Part shown: one piece after another, positions 1 to 10,999 of the stretch
Layout of the letters: each line of letters begins with the position of its first letter
How positions within the stretch are numbered: position 1 is the stretch's first letter
DNA from: Osedax fenrisi
Taxonomy: Eukaryota > Annelida > Polychaeta > Sabellida > Siboglinidae
Length of the DNA stretch: 64,000 nt
Direction of reading: 5' to 3'
NCBI GenBank assembly: GCA_964019155.1
Contig: OZ025244.1
Span: forward strand, 5,251,919-5,315,918
Program-made: the position numbers and the translations under genes
The notes under the pieces: model-generated
The model's database searches: none
What the model saw: the letters and a program-made list of their open reading frames with translations, nothing else
Told to the model about the DNA's origin: nothing

Positions 1-80
1 TCATCTAAATTCCTGGATGAGATGAAAGTACTCCACCAAAATAACAATAACAGTAACAATATATATATATATATATATTT
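1..80 (+). mobile_element. SINE 3' tail (copy 1, cut by window edge)
   Basis: The first ~35 bases match the 3' end of the SINE copies at 4794-5080, 7318-7580 and 37128-37412: TTCATCTAAATTCCTGG followed by ATGAGATGAAA, which can fold because TTCATCT pairs with AGATGAA. An (AAC/AAT)-rich and then (TA)n tail follows. The tRNA-like head lies outside the window. Only the family-wide tail identity supports the call. Confidence 0.6.
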
Positions 81-1111
81 ATGAGACTATGTAGAACGAA
101 CACATCGACACCGATTCCAAAGACATGGTCTATCTGGCGTACGATGGTAAAGCCAACAGGTAAACAAACGAATATAACTTACTATATATTATATTGTATA
201 CAATATATGTTAAATGTGACGTTGTCGTATGTTTTAAATTATGTATACGTGATATTAACTAGAATACAAATTATTCAAAATAAATAGATAATTATATATA
301 TATATATGAGATGATGTTAATTTAGTTTAGTAGACAAATCCTTAAAATACCTATTTAATATAAAGTTAATACTGAAATTAGTCATAATAGTTATAGTAGT
401 TATATGACTTGTTTCATGTCCTATAGTCCGTAATTCAAATATCACAATTTAGATCAAATAGACCATCACTACATTCGTGTATCCATCGCATGTAATGTGT
501 ATTGTAGTTATAACCATTGTTATGGGTATACCCTATAGGGGTGTTACTTTCTTTACTAACATAATGATCTATGTTGACATATTTTTCGTAACAAATATGG
601 CCAATTTTGAAAAAAATATTTTATTTAAATTTAATTATAATAATAATAAATGAATTGATATTAAATTTAAATATATAATTCAATAGTTTTCTCAAATAAA
701 TAATGAATTTCTAAATAGCTTCAAATTAATTCATAAATGTAATTGAAGGATTGAAGGATTAGTATATGTGTGTGCTTACTAAATAAGGGAGGTGCTGGTG
801 ATCTTATTAATTACAATAAATTATGTCATTATTAACATTAAAGTGAATAATTGATAAATATAACAATCTAAGCTAATATATCTTAGACAAGAGTCCGATG
901 CAATATCAATATATGTATTACCTATTCTTATATATAGTAAACTCTAGATTTCTATAACTATTTATATCTCAGAAACCCCAATAATTCATATACTTTACAA
1001 ATTTCATGTTATTTGCCTACTTATGTAAATACATATAAGAATAATTCAATATCTCTAACATCGATATGTCATACCCATTCGGTTCCTAGAATTATATGTT
1101 AACTGTACATG

Positions 1112-1157
<46 letters not shown>

Positions 1158-1343
1158 CAATAACCATGTATTCAATAATATAGATATAGTACGACCGTAC
1201 CAATGTCAGGCTTAGTTTAAAGCTAAGATAAATATGTATTTATTCACTGACGACTGAACTTTATATCAAGTATAAATTAATATTAATTCTCAAATTAATA
1301 TATATATATATATTAACAATAGTGTATAGTATATCTCTCTCTC

Positions 1344-1383
<40 letters not shown>

Positions 1384-1467
1384 AACAGTTTTAACATAAT
1401 GATAATCATAATAATGTTGTATAACCTAACTAACTTGTCCCCTTCACCCCTCCCTCCCCCCCCCTAG
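81..1467. other. Intronic or intergenic AT-rich DNA
   Basis: No coding signal is visible. The stretch holds several (TA)n runs (about 1115-1154, 1303-1312 and 1352-1380) and ends in a strong polypyrimidine tract (1440-1464, almost only C and T) leading into the AG of the exon at 1468. It is probably intron of the cellular gene whose later exons follow. Confidence 0.5.
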
Positions 1468-1619
1468 ATCCCAGCACCACATGAACTGTTCGTGTGTGCC
1501 CACATTAAATGGGCCGATGTACAAGACCCTATTCGCCTACGATGATGACGAATCAGTGTCCGCGGTAGTGCCTAGCTTTACCTTCGACACAAGCTTGTTC
1601 CCGCCTCTACACATACTAT
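1468..1619 (+). CDS. Internal exon A of an unrecognised membrane or secreted protein gene
   Basis: GC-rich exon in AT-rich surroundings. The acceptor is excellent: a long C/T tract ending CCCCTAG. The open frame begins after one leftover base (codons from 1469) and encodes about 50 residues including NCSCVPTLNGPMYKTLFAY, an acidic DDDES patch and a hydrophobic FPPLHIL end. The proposed donor is CTAT|gtgcgt at 1620, leaving one base, which joins in phase to exon B at 3088. Earlier exons must lie left of the window, since no start is seen here. The family is not recognised. The frame reads on into TG-repeat DNA, but that extension is low complexity and I treat it as intron. Splicing is inferred. 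Confidence 0.6.
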
Positions 1620-1862
1620 GTGCGTATTATGTGATGTACGCGTGTGTGTGTGCGTGTGTGCGACGTACACTATGCGTGTGTGTATGCGTGTGTGTTTTGT
1701 GTGCGTTCGTGTGTGTGTATGTGTGTGTATGTGTGCTTTCGTGTGTGTATGTGTGTGCGACGCACACTATGCGTGCGTCTATGTAGTTGTATGTGTGTGT
1801 ATGTGTATGTGTGTGTATGTGTATGTATGTATGCGTTCGTGTGTTGTTGTTGTTGTTGTTTA
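1620..1862. repeat. Imperfect (TG)n/(TGTA)n microsatellite
   Basis: Long GTGTGTATGTG-type runs with interspersed GCGTTCG and GCGACG units, ending in a (TTG)n run. The open frames across it encode only Val/Cys/Tyr/Met repeats and are artefacts. It directly follows the proposed donor of exon A. Confidence 0.85.
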
Positions 1863-2024
1863 AGTATTTATTTTAAACACATCATTAATAATTATAATTC
1901 TATAATGTGGATTTAACAATATATATCACATATAGATAAAAATAGCGAATGTATACATTATATATATATATAATATTATATATATATATAATTCGCACGA
2001 TAATATTATGAATAAACGAACATC

Positions 2025-2360
2025 AATTTTTGTCGATAAGACATTTTTTTAATTTCTTTTTAAAGATATTAATTGATATATTTTGATTTCTAAGTTGCGG
2101 GGGTAGTTTATTCCATCTAATTGTTGATGAAGAGCTGCATTTTCTTCTTTCGTATTTTATGCAATGGGTAATAGGTTGGTGTAGTATCGTGGAATTGTTA
2201 TTACGTAAAAGTCTAGTGTTTGGTTTATGTTTTATTTTGTTTCGTCAATTATAGGGTAAGTTATAAGTAATAGTCTTTTTAAGTATTGTAAGTATTTTGT
2301 AGTTGATAGAGTCTTCAGTGTTTAGCCAGTTAAGTTGTTTACGTAAGTCAGTAATGCTAG
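2025..2360 (-). pseudogene. LINE reverse transcriptase C-terminal fragment
   Basis: The reverse strand gives one near-continuous frame of about 105 codons with a single in-frame TGA. It contains TDLRKQLNWLNTEDSINYK and, near its end, TIRWNKLPPQLRNQ followed by a basic FKKKLKKCL tail. This matches the usual C-terminus of jockey/CR1-type LINE ORF2 proteins (a W.N.LP..LR block, then F...LK...L). There is no polymerase core, so it is a 5'-truncated dead copy in the intron between exons A and B. At higher coordinates it is cut off by TG-repeat DNA at 2361. Confidence 0.7.
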
Positions 2361-2558
2361 TGTGTATGTGTGTGCATGTATGCGTTCGTGTGTAGTTATG
2401 TATGCGTTCGTGTGTGTATGTGTGTGTGTATGTGTGTGTGTATGTGTGTGTGTGTGTGTATGTGTGTGTGTATGTGTGTGTGTATGTGTGTGTATGTGTG
2501 TGTGTATGTGTGTGTGTATGTGTGTGTATGTGTGTGTGTATGTGTGTGTGTATGTGTA
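2361..2558. repeat. (TG)n/(TGTA)n microsatellite
   Basis: About 200 bp of GTGTGTATGTGTGTG repeats abutting the LINE fragment. It resembles the array at 1620-1862, including ATGCGTTCGTGTG units, so the two may have exchanged sequence or a common element may carry the seed. Confidence 0.85.
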
Positions 2559-3087
2559 CTAATTATTCATTATTTCATTGCTATAATAAAGTTATATATG
2601 ATCAACTATATAAATATATATATAGGATATATTGACAAGTAATTATTTATATAATATACTCTATAGATTATATATATTATAGTATATCATAATATTTGTA
2701 GTAATAACTTATAAAATTGCATTTAAATTGCATTTAAATATACTATAGTGAATACACTGAAAAAAATGAAGATAAACAGTTGATTACTAATAAAATGAAA
2801 TAATGACAATTCTATAGAACTCTACTAGTTATCTGATTATGTATTATGCCAGTGTTCAGTAATATTTAGTGTTTGGAGTTGTAGCTGTGGCGTTAATGTA
2901 TGTAGATATTCAATTATATGTAAATGCCATCTATATATATATTCATTTATATTAATTTATAAATTGAATTGTAAAATATATATATATATATAAGATATAT
3001 TATATATTCTTATATATATATATATACACTCACGTTATACGTACTGAACTTTGACCTCGTTAATATAGTGCGTTCACAAAACCGTAG
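2559..3087. other. Intron, AT-rich, no gene seen
   Basis: Contains (TA)n blocks and no convincing coding sequence. It ends in the acceptor ACCGTAG before exon B. Confidence 0.5.
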
Positions 3088-3294
3088 TCACGCCGGAAAT
3101 AGTGGACATAACGATAAACACGGACTGCCAGATAGCGGGGTGCTGTTACGTCGGCGATTCGCTGTACATGGTAGTTCGTAGTAACCCGCCGACTAGTATG
3201 CACTGTTGGACGGCGAACGGAGGCGATTGCATCGGTACGGGTTCCAAGTACATCGTGGTCACCAAGGTCACGTGGCCGCGTACTGTTGTGATAT
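3088..3294 (+). CDS. Exon B, cysteine-rich extracellular-type segment
   Basis: The clearest host-gene exon: 207 nt with high GC, acceptor AAACCGTAG and donor GATAT|gtaggt. Taking two bases from its start to complete the codon left by exon A, the frame runs 68 codons with no stop. It encodes TPEIVDITINTDCQIAGCC, a second block with Cys and Trp (SMHCWTANGGDCIGTG) and alternating hydrophobic residues (KYIVVTKVTWPRTVVI). The pattern suggests beta strands with disulphides, possibly an Ig-like or similar ectodomain, but I do not recognise the family. Intron phases on both sides are 1 (length divisible by 3), typical of extracellular modules. It joins in phase to exon C if C starts at 5778. Confidence 0.65.
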
Positions 3295-3334
3295 GTAGGT
3301 GTCGCATAGCAGATCGCAACATCTAACGCTATAG

Positions 3335-3338
<4 letters not shown>

Positions 3339-3396
<58 letters not shown>

Positions 3397-3400
3397 TTGT
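3339..3400. repeat. (TA)n followed by (TG)n
   Basis: About 24 TA dinucleotides followed by GTGTGTGTTTGTGTG. Simple sequence in the intron after exon B. Confidence 0.9.
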
Positions 3401-3855
3401 GTGTTTATGTGAGTCAATATATTAGAAATATTAAAATATAAAAATATATTATATAATATATGAATGATACATTAAAGTATACTTTTAATACAATTAAAAT
3501 ACAAATATGTATATATATATATATATTTTTTGTGGAACTAAATCCAGAGAGCATAGACGCATCGTCACATTGTTACCCAACCGTTTCTCAGTTCTAGCCT
3601 ATCTCGGGCTAATCAATACATGGTTTTACATTGAGCCGATCATGTGTATATAGATGTATCACTATATATGTTAATACCTATTTTACTGATTCGGGCCGGG
3701 GTTATACACGCACCCTATAGGGCGGTATACTGCATATGTGTATGCTGAGCTAAACAGGCATTCTATCATTATTAAACACATAATCCTATAATAATAGTAT
3801 TAGTAGTAGTCATATATTATGCATGATATGTAAAACAACTATATATAATAATATG

Positions 3856-3919
<64 letters not shown>

Positions 3920-4793
3920 ACGTTAATTAATGTTAACATTAGTACTTTATAGACTTTCAAGATCATCGCTAATTATCACGATGCTCTTATTGCGTAATTC
4001 ATCGCTCGACGTGAACAACCGTTTCCGCCTAAATCTGAACGTCGCTAACGAATAAAGTAGTTCGACATACGGCGCGCGCGTGCGTGTGTATCGACATCGC
4101 GTATACGCACGCATTGGTATCGTGGTAATCGGGGTCAAGGACGCTAATGTAGTGTATTATTGAATGCAGGTATGACATGGATGTATATATATATATTGCA
4201 TATTAATACGCATCGTTTTATTACCTCACTTTCGTAATGTACACATCAACAACTAAATCGTTGGCTTATCGTACAGCAAGTACGTTATTACATTGTATAT
4301 AGTTTAGAGTGCCGCATCTTGTCACGTGTTTATCGTAGTAGTTCTATTAATAGATATTATTATAGGTATTCTATTAATAGATCGACATACATGGTTGTAC
4401 GACCTAGCGTATACGTTACTATAGTAACCGTGTGCGATATGATTAACCATTGATTATATTAATAATACAAGCGTATTACTAATAGATGTATTGTTATCAA
4501 TAGATGTTCACCTGATCGAATATATAATGTCCGTTTAGATATCGAAGCTTATTTGATAAAAGTCACGTGACGCATATCTCATTATAATAGTGGCTACGAT
4601 ATCGTGAACAATACACTTGCTGTTTATGATATGATATGATTTATTATCTATAGGTATCGAACGGTATTACGATTCACATCTGTGCATGTGTTGCATTCAT
4701 TTAATATATACATCGGTATGATCACTATATGTGTATGTCAGCAACGAATTAAGTATTCTTCTGTGTAAATATATATATTTTTAAAAACTGCCT
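3401..4793. other. Intron between exons B and C (left part)
   Basis: AT-rich with microsatellites at 3504-3526 and 3858-3907. The GC-rich island at 3947-4142 stands out and is described separately. The rest (4143-4793) has short mixed sequence with no sustained frame. Confidence 0.4.
3947..4142. other. GC-rich island, possible exon of unknown strand
   Basis: A CpG-rich patch (including GGCGCGCGCGTGCGTGTG) inside AT-rich intron. On the - strand it is open for about 62 codons, ending in a natural-looking tail TSSDELRNKSIVIISDDLESL before a TAA, with no ATG at the upstream edge. On the + strand shorter frames are also open. The flanking exons B and C already join in phase without it, so it would be an alternative exon, a separate gene's terminal exon, or a remnant. 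No family is recognised. Confidence 0.3.
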
Positions 4794-5080
4794 GTGTGGC
4801 TCAGTGGCTAAGGCCTCAGACTCACAAGCAGTATGAAACGGGTTCGACCCTCGTCCGGACCATTAATTAATTGTATAAAATGGGTCTTAAAATATTATTT
4901 AGAAGTGATCTTATATAATTGTGTATAAATAAATGATCGGCTCTCGTTAAAACCATGGATGCCTTTACATGAGAGCGGTTTCGAAGGGGCATTAGATCCA
5001 TGTATGGTTATAAGTGAAAACTTCATCTAAGTTCCTGGATGGTACTACACCAAATAAAAAAAAAAATAAAAAAATATATA
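4794..5080 (+). mobile_element. tRNA-derived SINE, copy 2 (near full length)
   Basis: The head carries pol III promoter boxes: box A TGGCTCAGTGGCTAAGG and box B GGTTCGACCCT. A roughly 180-bp body follows (GGGTCTTAAAATATTATTTAG, ATGATCGGC, GAGAGCGGTTTCGAAGGG), then the conserved 3' end with CTTCATCTAAGTTCCTGGATGG and an A-rich tail. Body and tail recur at 7318-7580 and, inverted, at 37128-37412; the tail also sits at position 1. The acceptor stem does not pair as in a true tRNA, so this is a SINE and not a tRNA gene. Confidence 0.85.
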
Positions 5081-5496
5081 TATATAAATAAAATAACAAT
5101 GATTAATATTCAATTAATATAAATATAATTACAAAATCGAATGTAAATCATATAGTTGGTTGTTTAAATTTATGTTTATTAAATATGAATTTTATTAGAT
5201 AAAAATGATTATTATTAATAATTATTAATTTGCAAGATACACGATATATATATATATACGAGATATATTTAAGATATATATATATATATATATATAAGAA
5301 TACATGTACATTTATACATTAACTAATTAGTTAATTTAAATAAAGTTATTTAAATATTTAGAGTTGTATATATGCAAATATAACTTCAACAAAAGTTAAT
5401 ATCTTAACCTAATTGTTAAATACATTTTAGTCAAATGTAGATCTATCGATACAGCGAATTGTCATAATTATTGTATTCGATAACATTCTTGTATAA

Positions 5497-5550
<54 letters not shown>

Positions 5551-5777
5551 CACGTTTGGTTATTTAGTATTGGTGACATTAGATCACCATAAATTTAAGA
5601 AAAATTACATTTTAATTTATAAAACATTTTTGTATATACACAAACTTAGCCAATTTTATAGTCTAGGAGTGTTTATATAAATTCGCAGACTAATATAATA
5701 TACTTCGTTACACGCACCTGTACACCTATATAACACCCTCGCTACAACTATTGTGTAAACCCCGCAGGCGATGTTAG
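5081..5777. other. Intron before exon C
   Basis: AT-rich with (TA)n at about 5247-5257, 5274-5295 and 5500-5535. No coding signal. It ends GCAGGCGATGTTAG before the preferred exon C start; an alternative acceptor is the GCAG at 5767. Confidence 0.5.
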
Positions 5778-5867
5778 GCGTAACCCTGTTCACCTCTTAC
5801 GCCGGCAACATTATATTCGGCAAATACAAGGAGTCGAGGCACCGAAACATCACGCTCCGGGTCAAAG
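5778..5867 (+). CDS. Exon C, 90 nt, of the same gene
   Basis: GC-rich exon with donor TCAAAG|gttagg. In the frame that joins exon D it encodes VTLFTSYAGNIIFGKYKES followed by a basic stretch and NITLRVK. Two acceptors are possible. The AG at 5777 makes a 90-nt phase 1-1 exon that joins in frame to exon B, the junction codon becoming TGC. The AG at 5767 gives a 100-nt exon that would need another exon before it. I prefer 5778 because all junctions then agree. The hydrophobic alternation suits a beta-strand ectodomain just before the membrane segment in exon D. The family is not recognised. Confidence 0.55.
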
Positions 5868-7233
5868 GTTAGGAAGTTATTACGTCATAGAGCGTATAGA
5901 TATTATATTGTACGTAGTGCGTGTACATCACCAGCTGAGTATTACGTACTATTCATTATGCAATATGTTAGTTGTGTCACATATTAATCGGATAACTTTA
6001 TAATTTATGATTAATGTAAACGAAATAACAATAATTCAATAATTACTTATAATAGGTTATACACATTTACATTTTTTAAATTAGATTTAAATATTTTATA
6101 TTTACCGAATTAATTATAATTTAACTTATACTTATCAATACTTATAATTTTATTAGATTTATAACTTATTTAATATCTAGTAATCTAAATTATACAAATA
6201 TATATTATCATATTTATTATACATAATATATCATATAACTAATTTTGTATAGAGGAAAGTCTCCAATTTCTGATCCCTAAATGAATATTTGTAATATATT
6301 ATTCAATATTCAATATATTTATTTTAAATATTATACTTATATACATCCTATAGGGTAATATATTAGAAATAAATAATTTTACTATTTTACATTTTTGATA
6401 TAATAGTATTGACAAGAATAAACAGTGTGGTGAGTGATTGGACACCTATGCCTATTACTGACCCCTTTTCCAAGTACTGAACCCATAAAATACGTATGTT
6501 TGATATAAATGTGGTATAATAATATCCAATCAAAATATCATATATAAATAAATTTAATGATATACAAAATGCACGAAATTTATATATCATTGAATTTGAG
6601 TTTTTAAATTACATTACATGTATAATTGAACTTTATATTTATATATTAAAATTTAATTTAACTGACTATAAATATAACTACATATACTAAAGAATCATTG
6701 TATTATTGACGCTGTAAAATACACTATTTGTGGGTTAAATAATACACACACAAATTACTAACCATATTTTCAATAACAACATTTATTTTATTTTATTTTA
6801 TTAAATAGATAACATTTAATATATTATCCAAATTATCTAAATAGAAAGGGAACGCATGCAATTACTATATTATGTTATTATTTCAATTATAAAGAATAAT
6901 ATATTCTATTTTCAATATTACATAATTGTTGATCATAATTAAATAATGAACAGCGAGGATTCCGATAGCCTACATCTCGATTCCTCAACATCAGAATACA
7001 ACTTCCGGTAATAATAAACATATACCGCGTATTGATAATTCCATAAGAAGTAAGTTTCTATAATATTAAATGATCTAACACACATGCATATATATATATA
7101 TATTAGTATTGCAAATGAACTTCATACTTCGAACTGATACTGGTATTCAATAATTATAAAATTATGAACTAGGACTCGAACTGATACTAAACTATTTCGA
7201 ACTGATACTCTAATAGTAGTGTCTATATATGTA

Positions 7234-7277
<44 letters not shown>

Positions 7278-7317
7278 TATACTGCTATAGCAGTGTTTAC
7301 TATATAAAACTGAGCAC
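5868..7317. other. Intron between exons C and D (left part)
   Basis: AT-rich. Notable content: a small exon-like patch at 6946-7007 (separate entry), short direct repeats of TCGAACTGATACT at about 7130-7210, and a (TA)n run at 7238-7273. Nothing else codes. Confidence 0.45.
6946..7007 (+). CDS. Possible small first exon (Ser/Asp-rich)
   Basis: An ATG opens 20 codons of non-AT-biased sequence, MNSEDSDSLHLDSSTSEYNF, ending CG|gtaata, a plausible donor. The composition is unlike the surrounding intron. It is not needed to join exons C and D, so if real it belongs to another transcript, perhaps a transposon gene whose later exons are lost. It is short, so chance is possible. Confidence 0.25.
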
Positions 7318-7577
7318 AGCTATAGTTTGGATCAGTTTTCTAAGGAATCAGACACACAAGCAGTAGGATGCGGGTTCGAGCCCCGTCCATTACAATATGT
7401 CTTAAAATAATATTTAGAAGTGATATATATATATAATTGTGTATACGTAAATGATCGGCCTTAATATGAAAGCGGCTTCGAAGGGATATTATAACCATAT
7501 GGTTTTAATTGAAAACTTCATCTAAGTTCCTGAATGGGATGAAATAACCATAATAAAAATAACAATACCAATATCAC

Positions 7578-7580
<3 letters not shown>
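7318..7580 (+). mobile_element. SINE, copy 3 (diverged head)
   Basis: Box B GGGTTCGAGCCCCGTCCATTA, the shared body (GTCTTAAAATAATATTTAGA, ATGATCGGCC, AAAGCGGCTTCGAAGGG) and tail AACTTCATCTAAGTTCCTG are clear. The box A region is degraded (CAGTTTTCTAAGGAATCAGAC). It lies just upstream of exon D, and the following (TA)n is at 7579-7610. Confidence 0.8.
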
Positions 7581-7612
<32 letters not shown>

Positions 7613-7669
7613 TTACACACATACATATACCCCTACCACCATCACTAATCATCACACCCCTACGCGTAG

Positions 7670-7833
7670 ACAACATAGACGTATTCACGGTGAAGTTAGT
7701 GCTGGTGATCATGCTGACGAGCACGGCTTGCGTGGGGATAGTGTGCACACAGTGCGCTAACAGGTGTTGCACCAAGGCCAACAACGAGTTCGCCGACAGC
7801 ATGGGCAGCTCGGCGTTCCAGGTGGTCAACTAG
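7670..7833 (+). CDS. Terminal coding exon D: membrane segment and stop
   Basis: GC-rich exon after acceptor CTACGCGTAG. Two bases complete the GAC codon begun in exon C; 53 codons follow and then TAG at 7831. The encoded region starts DNIDVFTVKL, continues as a hydrophobic stretch of about 20 residues (LVLVIMLTSTACVGIVC), then a Cys-rich juxtamembrane patch (TQCANRCC) and a short polar tail ending SSAFQVVN. Together with exons A-C this looks like a single-pass membrane glycoprotein with a short cytosolic tail, or a GPI-like or secreted form. The start of the protein is outside the window. The strand is set by the splice sites and stop; the long - strand frame here is a shadow. Confidence 0.65.
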
Positions 7834-8109
7834 CGGCCGCAACACCCCGACGGTTACGTTCCGACGGTTAAGCGAGTCCGGTCATCTCGGAGTGAACATT
7901 ACTTAACGAGAATTATATATGCATTGTTAGAATGTGTTTAAATAATTGGATATATGTGAATCAATTATCGACATATTAATATTGATATAAACATTACTTA
8001 TTCTATTCATTTCAAAAAAAGTAGTTATTTACGATTTGTTACCATTTCAAACTATTCATTAATGGATATAACGATATGTATAATGAGTTATGAGTGGAAG
8101 ATGTGTGCA
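7834..8109 (+). other. 3' UTR and flank of the exon A-D gene
   Basis: The first ~70 bases after the stop stay GC-rich (CGGCCGCAACACCCCGACGG), then composition falls to the AT-rich background. No canonical AATAAA is obvious close by, so the 3' end is not placed. Confidence 0.4.
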
Positions 8110-10795
8110 TGAGAATTAGCATGGAAAGTGGTTTGTGGTTACTCCACGGTAAATGATGCTAGGTAGATGTAGAGGTACAAGCATTAACAGCCTAAAACGA
8201 TGGCTAGTATCACTCGATGTTGGGATACCTCCTACATGTGTCAAATAAAGATCTTGATGCGAAAAGTATGGGGCGATTTTCTTTGAGTAGTACTGCCCCG
8301 AGTCCGTGTTTGGAGGCATAGACTTGCTTTCAGAGTGTCGTAGTATGTAAGGGTTGATGACCTGCATATTTCTTCTTTATTTCATCATTCTGGTTCGTGT
8401 GGATGTCTAATTAGTTGTATATCTGACCAAAGAATGATATACATTTATTTGAGATGCTTCATAATATATTGCTCTTTCTATCAGTACGGTGCGGTTTTAG
8501 ATGTGCTCTTATGTTGAACGGTATTATGATTTCGTCTGAGATATTTATGTTCATGCTTTGCAGCATAGTGTATATTTGCTGTTGGCAAATATTTAGTACG
8601 ACGTTGAGTCATAAGGGTATATTTAGGAAGCAGTATCGTATTCTTTATTGATGTAATGATTCCTTTGGACACCATACGCTGTATTTCTAGAGATACTTTG
8701 TCGTGAAAGTTGATGTGCACACATTTATTCGCATGTATCAAGGGTCGTACTTCTTTGTCGAGGTTTATTTGAAGTTTTACATGGAACCTTCTGGTATCAT
8801 TTTAGGCGAGTGGTTTTGATGTAGGTGGGATTGTGTCGATTGTGCATAACATTTTGTATGAGGCTTAGCCTTCTGCAGGTGTGTCTATTAGTGCTATTAT
8901 AGGGTGTTGTAGGGATTCGACTATAGTTTATAGTTTATATTATATACTATGCCATTAAAATTACAACATATTATTATTATGCCGTAGGTCTCAATGGGTT
9001 TATTGTCACATTCTAAGAGCATGTATATGTAGGGGTTAGTTAGGCTTTCTAAGGTTATTGTATACCTCAAAGAATAGTACATTACTTTAAGACCCTTTGT
9101 CAACTTTAAATAATATATATGTTCTATTTGTAAAGGGTGTGAATAGTTTAACATAATTTAAAAAAAACCTTGTCGCTTGTGTCCGGGTCTGCTACATATA
9201 CGTTTGATGTAATTTAGATGACTTTCTGTTTCTTGTAGTTCTTATAGTAATTTCTGCTCATACAGACAGATTCGAAGTGGATTATCCTGTTGCAAGCATT
9301 GCATCTGCATCCGAGAGCTGCGTCCAGTATTTATTTAACATATAGTTTTGTGGTGGTCTTAAACTATATAATTGAAACAAATTAGTAATTAGTAAATTTT
9401 TTAAAAGTTTTATATTAAGAATGATATTTAATGAATAATATTTATTTTACTTATATAATATAAATAAATAATTAATACATAATCATATGTATACAATATA
9501 ATATAGTTATATAATGAGTAAAAAAGTAACAATGTAATAGCAATATGCTTTCGTGAAAGGCTTCCACACACAAATATATAAGAATTAAAGAACAAAAAGA
9601 AAAGAAAAATGATAATAACATAACTATAATAATATATAATGAAATTAAATTACATAGTGCCTTATGTAATTCATGAATCAAATAGTTCCAATCTCACATG
9701 CGGCATACATCTACTCACAACATGAACACATGACATGCCCGAATGGCCTTTATCGGCTACATTTCTTAGTATATTAGGATTTTATTGGTGTATAATATAT
9801 TTCTTACTTAGAAAACCGTAATATGGACGAATTAACGGTCATGGGTTCATGCTATGAATATCTTTAAATATACGTAAGACAAGAGTATTATAAGAAACAA
9901 GACGCACATAATTTAATATAAATACAAGTATAATCGAGCAATAAAAAATAATAATAAATGTGAATAATATAATAAATAATTCAATATTAGGATAATGCGT
10001 TCACTTGTTAAAGCTGGCTCCTGTATCCGATATATGTTTCTTAAATGAGGTAAACTAGAGAATGGTATATATATATATATTACATTCAGTATATAATATT
10101 ACATTCAGTACATGACACCGTGTTGAAACTCATCAAATAAACTGGATTGCAGGTATCCAATTCTATATAATTTAAATAATATTAATAAATATATATATTA
10201 TATAGTTACTGATAGTTTGAGTAACATATATGTAGATATTAGTAATATATATATATATATATAAAATAGTTAATAGATAATTTATTATATTAATTAATAT
10301 TATATACGATAAAATATGCATATTGGAGTATATAAATGACCGGCAAAGATCTATATATTATTTAGCTGTAGTAAGTTTGGTGGTGGTCAGTGCGATATGT
10401 ATTTGGGACGGCCATTTTGTTGACTTTATATGTGTAGAGATAAGGAATGAATTGTATTTTGAGTGTTTCTACAAAAACTATTTATTGAATTACACTATTT
10501 TTTTTTATAAAAGAAAGAACATTCATATCTATTAAATAAGAGGAATAAATATATATTTTACAAATAATAATTCTATTTTTGAATATGGGTTTTATTATAT
10601 TATGCATATATATGTTAATAATATATAGCAATATACATTATGTAGATCGTTTTGTACTTTTATCTAAACCTTCATTTATATGTAAACATAGAATATATCA
10701 TTTCTAGTAAAATGCATTTGAAAAGTCAACAATAAATAAATTCTAAAGTAATAACATTATACATTCAGCTAGTTTAAAATCAATATTATAAAGTT
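8110..10795 (-). mobile_element. Gypsy-type LTR retrotransposon remnant, copy 1
   Basis: Read on the - strand from high to low coordinates: a leader or LTR-proximal block (about 10795-10100) shared with copy 2; a CCHC zinc knuckle (CNACNRIIHFESVC, spacing C-x2-C-x4-H-x4-C, about 9315-9260); the end of a retropepsin-like domain (about 9060-8921, with NKPIETYG); the entry into reverse transcriptase (about 8790-8660, HDKVSLEIQRMVSKGIIT); and an RNase H block (about 8330-8180, YASKHGLGAVLLKENRPILF then ASRSL). The polymerase core and integrase are missing, and frames are broken many times. This is a dead internal fragment. Copy 2 at 28655-31130 has the same order. Confidence 0.7.
9420..10085. other. 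Extra ~650 bp in Gypsy copy 1, absent from copy 2
   Basis: Copies 1 and 2 align on both sides (AATTGAAACAAA... on the left, CAGTACATGA... on the right), but copy 1 has about 650 bp between them. A repeated TATATTACATTCAGTA flanks its right side. It is probably a non-autonomous insertion. Its interior has short open frames that I do not recognise. Confidence 0.4.
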
Positions 10796-10999
10796 ACAGC
10801 GGGAAGGTGGTGTGCACTTGCTATCTTGCAATGCAATGCAAATATCATGTGATATTTGAGCTGAGTGGGGTAAATATAATATACGCTGATTACATTTACA
10901 TGAATATTTGAAATATAATTTTATATAATGTAATATTTAATGTATATAATGTTATATTTATATAATAAATAGTATATTATATATTCACCAATATATAAT

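Noticed and set aside
1481..1916. Long open frames rich in Val/Cys/Met over the TG repeats
   Set aside because: They are translations of a microsatellite; only the first part (to 1619) is exon-like.
4794..4866. Functional tRNA gene
   Set aside because: Box A and B are present, but the acceptor arms do not pair and the sequence continues into a SINE body repeated elsewhere.
7518..7829. 103-codon minus-strand gene
   Set aside because: It overlaps + strand exon D, which has better splice signals and a natural C-terminus; the minus frame also runs into a (TA)n-encoded tail.
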